Virus record (IMG/VR): IMGVR_UViG_3300037189_003677
Coordinates: 1 to 29,125 of that record
Length of the DNA: 29,125 nt
Direction: 5' to 3' (one strand)
Source: a virus
Under the pieces are notes generated by a model. It was not told where the DNA came from, did not search any database, and was given only the letters and a program-made list of their open reading frames with translations. How positions within the stretch are numbered: position 1 is the first letter of the stretch; the number at the start of each line of letters is the position of its first letter. Positions 16,901 through 26,200 of the stretch are shown one piece after another. A program made the translations under genes and the position numbers.

Positions 16901-19106
16901 TCACAATTCCACTTTGAGCAAAGTCTTTTGTCCCATAAAGTTTTATATCTGTTTTTCTTTCAGTGGCAGTTGGCATGATGTAATTTCTTGACATTGTTAC
17001 TAAATTATTATCTTCATCAAAGAACATGGATGTTTGAGTAGATTGAGCCAAATCATTAAGAACAGTGGCAACATTTGTATCTGGTGCAATATAAAAATAT
17101 GGGATTACATCATCTGTCTCATTATCATTGCGATAAAATTTATAGTTAGAAAAGCCAATAGAGTCTAGCATTGTTGCAATTGCTTTGCTTAATTTTACAT
17201 TTCGCATTAGTAGAGATGGTGCAATTTGTGATTCAAAGTAAAACAATAAGTCTCTTAGTTCAAGTGTAGCCATTCTATCGGCATTACTAATCTTAGGAAA
17301 TCCATCGACATAGAATGTTTTGATTGGTACAAAATAAGAAAGAACATTAGTGTGGTCTGTGTCGTCTATTACTTGCTCATAAAATTTAAATTGCAAATTT
17401 TTTGAAGTAATGTCGGAAACTAAACTTCCAGTAATTTTGCCATTAGATAATGTCAAATCGTTATATTCGTTAAAAGATTGGTCATAGTCAAAGATTGAAA
17501 TAGAACCAGTTGATGCAAGCAATTGACCCACAGGGATTCCACTATTTCCAATATCGGATGCAACTTTTGTAACGGAATATGAGGTTGTTTTATCCGATAA
17601 GTCAGCAACTAGTCTTGGGGACATTTCAATTAAGTCAAACATTGCACCCTGTGCACTCATTGTACTAACAACAAGTCTAATACCCTTAATATACTTAAAC
17701 TCTCTATAATTAGCATCATAAACGGTGGTTGGTGTGCCATAAAATTCTGGAGAAGTTAAGGTAGTTACATTTGAAGCATTTTCTCTTAATCCTTCTTCGT
17801 TCAAATACCATCCATATATTGGGTTAAACTTTGCAGTTGTCCAATCCGAACCATTCCAAACATATATTGTTCCTTGTGGATTTACACCACTATCTGTGTC
17901 TCCTGGAATTAAGTATGCGTCACCAACATTAGCATCTATTGGCAATGCATATCTTGATGCGTATTCTCCCAATAGTCTTTTAAATGTAGCACTTGGATTA
18001 GTAATACCATACGCAAGTTCTACATATCCATCTGAACCAATTACACGTTTACCAGTGCTTCTAGTCGATGATGCATCAAATGCTTTTGCTGTTTGCCAAA
18101 CATTGCTTGAGTCTAGGTATTGAATGGTCCATGTTTCTGGAGTTTCTTGATTGACCAATGCTCCTGTGTTGGTTGGGTCTTCATAAAATGGGTCATTAAA
18201 GTTTGTATTGTTTGATGTTTTATATGCTGGATTATTAAAATCACTTGCATTAGTTTGCATCTTAACAACAATTCTATTTGCAGGAACTGGGTTATTATAT
18301 ACAACGAATGGTGCTGCATCTTCAATATAGTATTCTCCTGTTGCTTTAAAAGCCTTTGCAATGCCACGCTCTACTGGATTAAAGTCATTAACACTAAATG
18401 TTATTGCCCCTGCTACTGCATGGTTAACCGATAGTGTCATTTGTGTAGCAGAATCAATACTTATGATAATTGCGTTGGTTCCAAATGCACCAGTACCACT
18501 GGTTTTTACAGGTGCTTGACCAACCACAAAAGAAGAAGTCGATGCTACAGATACTACGTTAGTTCCTGTTGCCAGGGTTGCTGTAAAACCAGTCAGCGTT
18601 GTGGTGTATTTGTCTGCCTCTACTCTATATGAGTTCCAATATTTAAATTTATCATCTTTTGATGCTAAGTAATATCTTGGTTGAAGAAACATGTTTTCGT
18701 TTGGAGTATTGATATACTTGCCTTTAAAAAATCTTAATTTATTAATACCAGAACGAGGTCTAAATCTAGATACACAATCTTTAAGTGAAAACAACAGTTC
18801 TTCGGTTTGATTTTTTGAAATAAACGCAGTTGGGTTAGAAGTTAAACTATTTAAGCCTGTATTATTAACAATTTGAGAAACAGTAGCACCTGTATAAGCA
18901 TTTAGTGTATCTAAAATATCAAAGGTGGTTGCAGGAACGCCATAGTTTGTTTCTGTTGGGCTACCAATAGATGGTCTATATCTATAGTTTCCAAGTGTTT
19001 TAATGTTATCTGAAAAATTCATATTCCATTCTGCAATAACAATTGATTGCAAATTTACACTTGAAGAAGTTTCTAAGTAATTTTGTAATGAGGTATTGCT
19101 ATACAT
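13977..19106 (-). CDS. Large tail hub-like (Tal-type) minor tail protein with LamG-like domain
   Basis: This 1709-residue protein probably forms the tail-tip hub below the distal tail protein. The frame opens to 19139, but ATG 19106 forms a TAATG junction with the upstream stop and has a GAGG site, so I start there. The N-terminal part (QSIVIAEWNMNFSDNIKTLG) and a mid-region (ATLELRDLLFYFESQIAPSL, then ATVLNDLAQSTQTSMFFDED) look like hub-ring domains. A LamG/concanavalin-like beta sandwich lies at about residues 1228-1432 (FFLYINNVLVGSVTD then MALFVRGGGRCIFEHVYS), a likely glycan or surface contact. The C-terminus (MIQLGDIVTIDY, RFVVYHIDYQRSGDGPEMTL) has the closing hub strand pattern. Three copies of the recurring beta module are inserted. 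No peptidase or lysozyme motif was found. Confidence 0.8.
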   Translation of the reverse strand: MYSNTSLQNYLETSSSVNLQSIVIAEWNMNFSDNIKTLGNYRYRPSIGSPTETNYGVPATTFDILDTLNAYTGATVSQIVNNTGLNSLTSNPTAFISKNQTEELLFSLKDCVSRFRPRSGINKLRFFKGKYINTPNENMFLQPRYYLASKDDKFKYWNSYRVEADKYTTTLTGFTATLATGTNVVSVASTSSFVVGQAPVKTSGTGAFGTNAIIISIDSATQMTLSVNHAVAGAITFSVNDFNPVERGIAKAFKATGEYYIEDAAPFVVYNNPVPANRIVVKMQTNASDFNNPAYKTSNNTNFNDPFYEDPTNTGALVNQETPETWTIQYLDSSNVWQTAKAFDASSTRSTGKRVIGSDGYVELAYGITNPSATFKRLLGEYASRYALPIDANVGDAYLIPGDTDSGVNPQGTIYVWNGSDWTTAKFNPIYGWYLNEEGLRENASNVTTLTSPEFYGTPTTVYDANYREFKYIKGIRLVVSTMSAQGAMFDLIEMSPRLVADLSDKTTSYSVTKVASDIGNSGIPVGQLLASTGSISIFDYDQSFNEYNDLTLSNGKITGSLVSDITSKNLQFKFYEQVIDDTDHTNVLSYFVPIKTFYVDGFPKISNADRMATLELRDLLFYFESQIAPSLLMRNVKLSKAIATMLDSIGFSNYKFYRNDNETDDVIPYFYIAPDTNVATVLNDLAQSTQTSMFFDEDNNLVTMSRNYIMPTATERKTDIKLYGTKDFAQSGIVSNMPTQSILSSIVSIDSEDNQVFNGGKITYSNKYIQKSYGTLKEASLLNNAQSYKYKPVLLWEVSGTEALRPTNDEVGNQSSYVLSALALNSELTDSLPIVDSNGVIQNNIMDFGQSIYWLTRYKGYLYANGEIIKYDGVEHTIQSSKLVGMQASITANTNTITLTSGNVYNVTVGQTITKTGGTGIFGSNPVVTAVDTSKNTITVSSLHSSTGTVTFDATTVAHNVWVKDVNDYQKYFAKLPFNGKLFPTGRVKIYAEPDYNLDGSVKQGAVAKHGRMQFGTGIYDIATGGLKPVKHTILDANNEWLDSTKAVAFKMESKWMFKDSHQYDQVIYTFTGCTGASGQKTVTLNSVSTTGSVQKGWIVTGSSVPSGTLVDTVATDGKSFTITKNLTGTAGTVTVTNRVLHNLTISGATPVLTEKPVVETTVKDMFNTATLTESSSSKSLDKSTPNGSIQASALIINGVKSKTGNSNDNVSYVYKDYSSITPSANTFGTRMRILGKQNATNDSTQAKQLPLGADAIDTITTSQNSYIVSGTGGGIAINLNNTSSNDNVGYYFELVALTSSTISDQGNTSESAQSIPNVYFYKVMYDSTNNSAVPYTLWFGSTPVLVDDGLFTGMGKIVGETNSTIYDLCVKTEELNKVGNKWQRRFFLYINNVLVGSVTDTDAIPLVDNKTKNMALFVRGGGRCIFEHVYSIEDTRKSQLEVSNSPMTKALGVKEQSFDGDAYRKYLVNPTVIDLFLSGISANGQNKHKVYYEEFGTIMRECAYFNIRYDKAYPALYSKISPTFNDRQGYLVSGFRSNPYGAEFLIFNITDFALSLDETSGNYLRIQGITFTQQSSHDLSVDEYFLKTSNLNDYANYSSLNNKFIDIQNSRNTYGKHDFSISGTYLQNEDMATKLMDWMVAKVMVPKKSVGMKVFANPMIQLGDIVTIDYVADNVQQLPNSRFVVYHIDYQRSGDGPEMTLYLSEVV
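15688..15906 (-). repeat. Recurring beta-rich tail module, copy 3 (divergent)
   Basis: The pattern 'vTLnsVs..gsVqkGWiVtGssVpsGTlVdtVa.dgksfTIt..ltGtaGtVTVtn' fits the module, but lacks the G-x-F-G turn, having a VPSG turn instead. It is the most divergent copy. Boundaries are approximate. Confidence 0.4.
16237..16452 (-). repeat. Recurring beta-rich tail module, copy 4
   Basis: The pattern 'nTiTLtsgn.ynVtVGQtItktGGTGiFGsnPvVtaVDtskNTITVSs..sstGtVTFda' is a strong match. It interrupts the hub-like protein between an ordinary-looking KYDGVEHTIQSSKLV and VWVKDVNDYQKYF. Boundaries are approximate. Confidence 0.55.
18385..18612 (-). repeat. Recurring beta-rich tail module, copy 5
   Basis: The pattern 'tnVVsVasts.FvVGQapvktsGTGaFGtnaIIisIDsatqmTLSvnhavaGaItFsv' closely matches copy 4. 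It sits early in the hub-like protein before GIAKAFKATGEYYIEDAAPF. Boundaries are approximate. Confidence 0.55.
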
Positions 19107-20269
19107 TATACCTCTTCCAATCCCACAGAAATATTCCAAAATTCCATATTAGAACTGCCACGCTTATTGACATTATAATCAAAATTATTAATGAACATTT
19201 CAATGACTTCATTGTATTGCGACAATTGTGAGTATTCATTAATAGAAAATTTATTATGGTTATCATATGCCAAGAAAACCCAGAATGAACCTGTGTGTGT
19301 CTTGTACCAATCAAGAAGTTCATTTCCTCCTGCACCGCCGTCAACCGTATATTGTGTTCCAGATATAGTTTGTCCAGAAATGTTATCGACTCTAGATTCT
19401 AACGATGTAACCCCAGATGAGTTAAAATTTGGACTATTCGAAAATGAGCGAGATGGTAAATTATCCCAAGATGTAGTTAGCGATAGTTTGTCAGCAATGT
19501 GGTATGAACGCATGCGACCATTAATCATTCTTTGTCTTTTCTCAATACGGTTTGGCTTAAACTGTAGGTCTTTTCTGTTGTGGTCTGACAAAATAATAAA
19601 GTTTTCTCCTTGAATTGATTGACCAACTTCATACCCTTGTGGCACATAGACATACTCTGGCTCAGTATATGGATTAAGAGTTGTTCCCTCTTGAAGCATA
19701 GCACCGTCAAAATACATGTATTGACCAATTGTTGGGGTTGATGCAGAATATACATATACCCTAGCATTTGTTGTTCCTGTAGGTGCTAATCCAGTTATAG
19801 ATAGTCTTGTCCATGATTCTGAATTAATTGTGGTTGCACTTGAAGTAAAAGTTTGTAGTGCTGCAGAAGCAGACCTAAATTCTAAGTTGGCTGTAAATTG
19901 TTGCCCAACTGTTCCATCTTTAACATAGATAGAAAAAGTATAATTTGTTGCAGGGCTAACGGTCAGAATTAATGATGAGTGAATGATTCCAATTTTACCT
20001 GCTGCTGCAGTTGCAGTTACCTTAGCAACGGATGTTCCTACATATGGTTTTGTTTCTGTAGAGTTAGATGCTACTGTGCCTACGCTACCGCTGGCTACTG
20101 GGTATGTCCAGTTTGTTGTCCCTGATTCAAAACTAGATGTACTTAAATTGGCAATAATGTTAGTTTGCGTTGCTGGATTAATGATAGCAAGTGGGGGTGA
20201 ATCTGACCATAGCATAGCCTGTGGTCTTCTATACTTTTTACGTCCAGCCAGATATGTTGTTGTGCTCAC
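19106..20269 (-). CDS. Distal-tail-like minor tail protein with inserted carbohydrate-binding-like domain
   Basis: This 387-residue protein lies directly downstream of the tape measure gene, the normal place of the distal tail protein. Residues 1-36 and about 204-387 look like one tail protein, with QGENFIILSDHNRKDLQF and a final NMEFWNISVGLEEV. Between them, residues 38-203 form a separate beta sandwich of the CBM_4_9 type: FESGTTNWTY at its start, LTVSPATNYTFSIYVKDG in the middle, and YMYFDGAMLQEGT at its end. Such domains usually bind polysaccharide, so it may help the tail reach host cell-wall glycans. The start is a GTG at 20269 overlapping the tape measure stop by one base, with an AGGAG site. 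Which tail-ring role it fills is inferred from position. Confidence 0.78.
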   Translation of the reverse strand: MSTTTYLAGRKKYRRPQAMLWSDSPPLAIINPATQTNIIANLSTSSFESGTTNWTYPVASGSVGTVASNSTETKPYVGTSVAKVTATAAAGKIGIIHSSLILTVSPATNYTFSIYVKDGTVGQQFTANLEFRSASAALQTFTSSATTINSESWTRLSITGLAPTGTTNARVYVYSASTPTIGQYMYFDGAMLQEGTTLNPYTEPEYVYVPQGYEVGQSIQGENFIILSDHNRKDLQFKPNRIEKRQRMINGRMRSYHIADKLSLTTSWDNLPSRSFSNSPNFNSSGVTSLESRVDNISGQTISGTQYTVDGGAGGNELLDWYKTHTGSFWVFLAYDNHNKFSINEYSQLSQYNEVIEMFINNFDYNVNKRGSSNMEFWNISVGLEEV

Positions 20270-23200
20270 TAACCAATGCTCCTAATTCGTTGTGAATCTA
20301 TTCTCTTGATTTCCTGCAATACCTTATCGGCAATATCTGAAGAATCTGATGAATTAGCGTTCACTGTAATACTATAATTATACACTGAATCTCCGCCTGA
20401 CATTGCATCTTTTCCAGCATAATTCATTCTAGCCAATTCTTGTGCTCCAATTGACTCAACTGCTGATTTCTTCATAACGAATTCTCCTGGAGTTAGCATT
20501 GCAGGGATTGTGTCAGTCCCCTGTTTTGTAAAGCCACCAAATTCAAAGTATTTAGGGACAACCGAACCACCATTAGCATATCTAGAAATCATTCCACCTT
20601 CGGCTTTTTTCTTAGTCTTATCGTCTTGTGTTGAGTTGAATCCTCCAACAAACGCTCCCCACCAGTCAGCAATTGATTTTCCAGCATTTTTAATTGCATC
20701 CATTGCTTGTTGAGGCAAACTAACTACCCAGTCAGCAATCTTTTTTGTGGTTGTTTCAAACCAGTGACCAATTGCTGGTATACCATTTTCCCAAAAATCT
20801 TTAGCCCATTTAGTCATTTTATCTGGAAGTCCTGTAATCCACTTCCATACTTTAAGTGCTTGGTCTCCCAGCCACTTGTTAATACCCTGAATTCCATTCC
20901 AAAGATTTCCAACCATTTTGCCAATGTTTTCTCCAGAGAATGTCGTTGCAAACCAATTACCAATCTTGTTAGCCTGTTCAGTAAGCCATGAGCCAATATC
21001 TTTAATTCCATTCCACATGTTGCCAACAAATTCACCAATCTTTTTAGGGTTGGTAATATCGGAGAACCAGGTTGATAATGCTTTCCATTGTTGTGCCAGC
21101 CAATCGCCAATGTTTGGGAAAAGGTTAGACCAGAAATTTGGGTCCTTCTTTTTCTTAGCATCTGCTGCAGCATTGTCAGCACCAAGCATTGGCAATGCAT
21201 CTGTTGGTGTTGAAGTTTCACTTGTTGTACTTGAACTTCCATCACCAGTACCATATGTTGGGTTATATGGTGTAGGCAATACTGAAATCTTTTTATTTGC
21301 CTCTAGTAGTCGTTGAGCAGCATCTGCAGCGATTACTGCATTTTTTCCAATGCCAACCTGACGGTCAAGTTCTAGAAGTTTATTAGCAGCAATCTTTGCT
21401 GTGTTTTCTTCAATTTTTGCTTCAAGACTTTGTCTAGTTTCAGTGTGTCCTAAAATAGTTACGGTTATATCTGCCAACTCTGCTTTTCTAGCATTTTCTA
21501 GACTGTTTTTAGCATCATCAAGTGCAGCCTTTTGACTATCTTGTTTTGCTTTTAGTGCTACACGAGCAGCAGCAGCAATGTCACCCTTTGAAAGTGCATC
21601 AGCAAGGTCCATAGTGTTTTGCTGTAGTTGATTGTTCTTTTCTTGAGCCTTGCCAATTTCATCAAGAGCCTTTACACGAGCATCATACTTTTCATTAATT
21701 TTCTTTTCTTTACCAGCAATAACATCAAGACCAGAGTTGTAAAGTTCGTTGTCTTTTCCTGCTCTTTCTGATTCGCTGGAAGTTACATAAGCCATTCCAA
21801 TCTTTGCATCTTCAACTTGCTTTGCAATACGAATAGCATCTTTACCAGCCTTAGTAAGTTTACCTGTAGCACGGTCAATAATCTTATCAATATCTTTTTG
21901 GTCTCCACCCAATACCGCCTGAATAAAGTTTGCATCTGCACCATAGGCGTGAAGTCTTTGTGCAAGACCAGCACCAGAGTTAAGAGCATCCTTACTCCAT
22001 CTTCTCATAGCCTTCATTGAATCAGCAAAGCCAATGGTGAGTTTTTGTTGCCATCCAGAAGCATCTCTAATTGAATTTACATATTGGTCAAGGAACGATG
22101 CTGCAGGTGGACCTCCGCTTCCACCTTTTTTATCTCCTCCAGGAACCTTGCTTGAGTCAACGTTTGCTGCAGTAACAGAACGAGCAACTGCTTTTTGATA
22201 ATCCTCTGCAGTTTTCCCTGGGTTTTCTTTCATATATGCTTGTGATGCTTGCTTAAATTCTTTAGTTCCCTTAAGAGCAGTGGTAGTTTTAATGCTAGTG
22301 ATATATGTAATTTGTTGTTCTTTATCTAAGTGACTAAAATATGAAGTATCTGCTTTAAGCAAAGCCATTTCATCTTTACCAATATACTTAGCCTTAGCAA
22401 TTACGTCAACATTTAATTTTCCTTTGTATCGTCCAATAGCATCCATATCTTGCTTAATCTTTAATGCATCACCTTTATTCTTTTGGAAGTAGGTCATCAA
22501 GAAGTTGAGGTTGATATTGCTTTGGTTTTTTGAAACAAGTGTCATAGCATCGATAAGTTCTTGAGATTTTCCTGAATCTGTTTGTGCACTAAAGGTAAGC
22601 ATAAATTTCTTTTGGTCTTCAATATTACTAAACATTTGTGCAACTTGAAGTGCCTGGTCTACTTGAATACCCTTTTGAGAAATCATCTTGGTAAGTTCAT
22701 CCATACCTGCTTGACTTCCACCATAAAGATTTTTAATTGTGTCAATTTGACTTAGACCAATTTGACCAGAAGAAACTTCTTGCTTAAGCAATGTTTGCTG
22801 ACCAAAGTTGCCCTGCATTTGGTCAATATTCTGTAGAGCCATCTTAGCCTGAATGTCTTGACCAGTACCTTTAAACTTTTCGGTAACAGCATTGTTTGCT
22901 GTTTCCTTAATTGCATCTTGCTGTCCCCACCAACCAACACCAAGGGCTGAAAGAGGTCCGCTATCGGCAGCATTAGACGCATTTACTATTGCATCTACAG
23001 TTTTAGTATTTTCATCAAGAAGTTTTTGCTTATCCTTTTCTTTTTGTATAGCCAAATCTGCTGCTAAAATAGAGTTGCCCTGAGCCTTGGCAATTTCAAT
23101 ACGTTTTTGATATTCAAGGTCAAGTCCATCTAGCATTTGTTTTTGCACTTCTAGGGCATTACCTGCTTGAGCAGCAAAGGCTGCTGCTGATGTGTTTGCT

Positions 23201-26200
23201 TGTTCAATACGACCCCACATCGTTGTCCACAATTTTGCAGTAACAGCAATTGAGTTACCCTCAACTAGTGATTTAAAGATATTTCCCTTGCCAGAAGCAG
23301 CGGTCATTGGAATAACAAATTGAGTCTGAACCATTTGCCCAGCAGTCTTTAGACCCTCTTCTGCATTCATTAGGCTGTGTTGTTGCATGTTATCAATTGA
23401 CTTTGCAAGTTGAACTTCTGAATCTTTAGCAACTTGCAGTCTAAGTTTTAGAGGTTCTTTGGCAAGATTTTCACCGTTTGGACCATAAATATTAAGTAGT
23501 GTTGATGCTGCTCCAATACCCAAAGTTTGGTTACCCATTTGAGCACCAACGTTTCCAGCAATGCTTCTTGCTTGGTCTGCTTTAAGCACACCAGATGAAA
23601 CTGCTGCACTAAGTTGTTCTGTAAGTGCCCTCTGTGCTTCTGCATTACCACCCTTTGATTGTGCTTCGGAAATTACCTTAACCAAGGCTTTTCCATCTTC
23701 AGTTTGCATATAACTAGAGCCAAATGTTTGTTTGCCTGGTTTAATTTGATATGGACTAAATGCTTCTGCACGTTTTCTATCCATAATTTCTGATGCACTT
23801 ACACTCTTTGCAAAATTTTCAAATTTCATCATTGCTTTATTACCAGTACCAATTGATTCTACAAAGTCTACAGTTTTCTTTCTTGCTTCTGTAAGTGCAG
23901 TATTGAGTTGAATACCAATAGTAACAAGTGCCATCAAAGCACCAACAACCATACCAGCAGGACCAGGAATCATGGACATTGCTGATGCAGCAGCACCAAT
24001 AGGACCTACAGCAGCCTTACCAATATCACCAATAGGACCTGGCATGGTAGCAGCAATACCTGCAGCGACTGCAGCACCACGAACATATTTGCCAACTTTG
24101 GCTGTGCCAGCACCCTGTGTAAATAGTTTTGTCTTTGCACTTTCAAGTCCAGACATAAACTTGTTTGGTGTCTTAGTGGTTCCAGTTGTATCACCTTCAC
24201 CACCAGTTTCTCCACCACCACTTTCTTTACCACTCAAATCTGGAATTTCAGTACCCTTTGATTTGTCCTCCATAAGCACTACAGGAAGTGGGTTTGTTTC
24301 GCTATATTTTTCTAGAGGGAATCCAGAAACATCTCCAGTTCCACTGCTATATCCTGGCACAATTGTTCCGTTGGCAAATCCTGGAAGACTTCCCTTAATC
24401 ATTTGTGAAATAAGTCCACGGTGTTGTTGAGCCTTGTCAGCAGGGATTACAGCCTCTCCTGGAGATAGCATAGCAGGAACAACATCTCCAGCACCCTTTG
24501 GACCAGGTACTGAGAATACTCCATTAGCAAGTTTTAGTGGGTCATATGTAGGAATATTTAGAAGACTAATAGCACCACGAGTTTCTGGCATGTCGTCATA
24601 AAACTCTTCAATATCGTAATACTTCATGAATGCTGATGTTTTGTCATACTTCATCTGCCACGGTTTACGGTAGTCTTTGTCTCTTCTAGATACTAACTTG
24701 ATACCTTTCATGTCAATGCCAAGTTTTGTCAAAGTTTCAATAGTATGTGGGTCATATGAATCAGGGCGAGCAGTCATAAGGATAATCTTGTTACCCCTAG
24801 CCTGAGCAGCCTTTAGTGCTGCAATACCTGCAGGAATTGGCTGAGGGTTTTTAGCAACTTCTTTGTGCCATTTAGTTCTTTGTTCTACAGGCAGTTTTTC
24901 GTTTGCTGCTTGGTGTGCTGGCATAAAAGATGATAAATCAAGTAGGGTATCGTCAATGTCAAATACAGAAGCCTTTGGCTTAACTTTAGAAACTCCGCCA
25001 ACATTTTCAGTTCCTAATGCAAATCCAGGGATACCAAATTTCTTAGCAGCGGTTGGGTCAATGTATCCGTTGCCCATAAGTGTTGATAGACTACCAGCAA
25101 CAATACCAAATAGACCTTCATTAGAAAATTCTTTTGCTGTTGAGTCATATGCTGGCTGACCCTTAGTGCTAAATGCTCCTGGTCTATCACTATTGGTCTT
25201 AAATTTAATTGGTTTAAACTTAGTTCCTTCTGATTGTGGTCCAAAGTTACCATTCTTATCTGGAAGCAAGTCTTGTGGTGCTGTTGGCATATTTCCAGAA
25301 TAGTTACCTGCTGCAGCCCAAGCCCTGTACGCTTCTTGTGCTCTTCTTCTAATTTCTTTTTCTTTTGGAGTTGCTGATGCACCATCGCTACCAAATGAAT
25401 CTAATGCCCATCTACCAAGGCGAGCACCGAATGGTGTGTCAAGACTGCTGGCAGTTGCATTAAATCCAATTTCATTGCGTCTTAGCATACCTAGAATTAG
25501 GTCGTGGTTACTTTCGCCAACTCCTCTTTCAAACTTTGAACGAACAGTTCCAACTTGATTTGACCTAGCCCAAATAAGTTCTGCAGCACCACCAAGTGGC
25601 GAGTTTTCTCCAGATTTGTTACTTAAAAAGTCTTCAACGTTTTTAGCAAAAATTTTATCTTTAATCAATGGTAGTGCTGATAGTCTTTGACCAATCATAT
25701 TTTCTAATTGTTGTGATTGTGATAGGTCTTTAACTCCTGCCATTCTTGCAGTTTTTGCTAATTTTCCAAAGAATGAATTATAGATTTCAGCAAATAGACT
25801 TCCTGGCATACCACCATTTGCTTCTTTAATTTGCTGGTTTAGTTTACCTGGCATAGTCATTGTCAGGTTACTGAGAACTTCAAAGTTTGTGAAATCTTCT
25901 GGTGTTGAGTTTTTATATACTCTCTTTAGTTCTGCTTGAATCTTTGGGTCTTTAGGGTCCAACCCACCAAAGGCGTGGGTTTCCTGAATACCACCAACAA
26001 GGAGTTGTCCAAGTTGTGCTGTGCTTAGTGTTGCTAATTTAGCATCTAGTGCTGCATCTCCAGTTGTTCCGCCATTAAATAGTTTTGGTTTAACTGCAGA
26101 GTGCATAACTTGATACTTACCCCAGTCAACACCCAAACCAGCCTCAAGTCTTTGTTGCATTTCCGCATACGCAGCCTTTTCTTCTGGTGACATTGGACCA

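Noticed and set aside
20640-21140. Regular repeats that could be mistaken for a CRISPR-like or DNA repeat array
   Set aside because: Similarity is at protein level (Trp-rich heptad or hendecad units) with poorly conserved DNA and no uniform spacers.
23972-24430. 152-aa Pro/Ala/Ser-rich open frame on the plus strand
   Set aside because: It is antisense to the second hydrophobic region and Gly-rich linker of the tape measure protein; the Pro/Ala bias comes from the opposite-strand Gly/Ala codons.
24541-24981. Fusion or assembly error joining a separate HAD gene to the tape measure gene
   Set aside because: The frame is continuous on both sides, and the flanking 57-aa repeats and the linker match tape measure motifs, so an in-frame insertion is the simpler reading.
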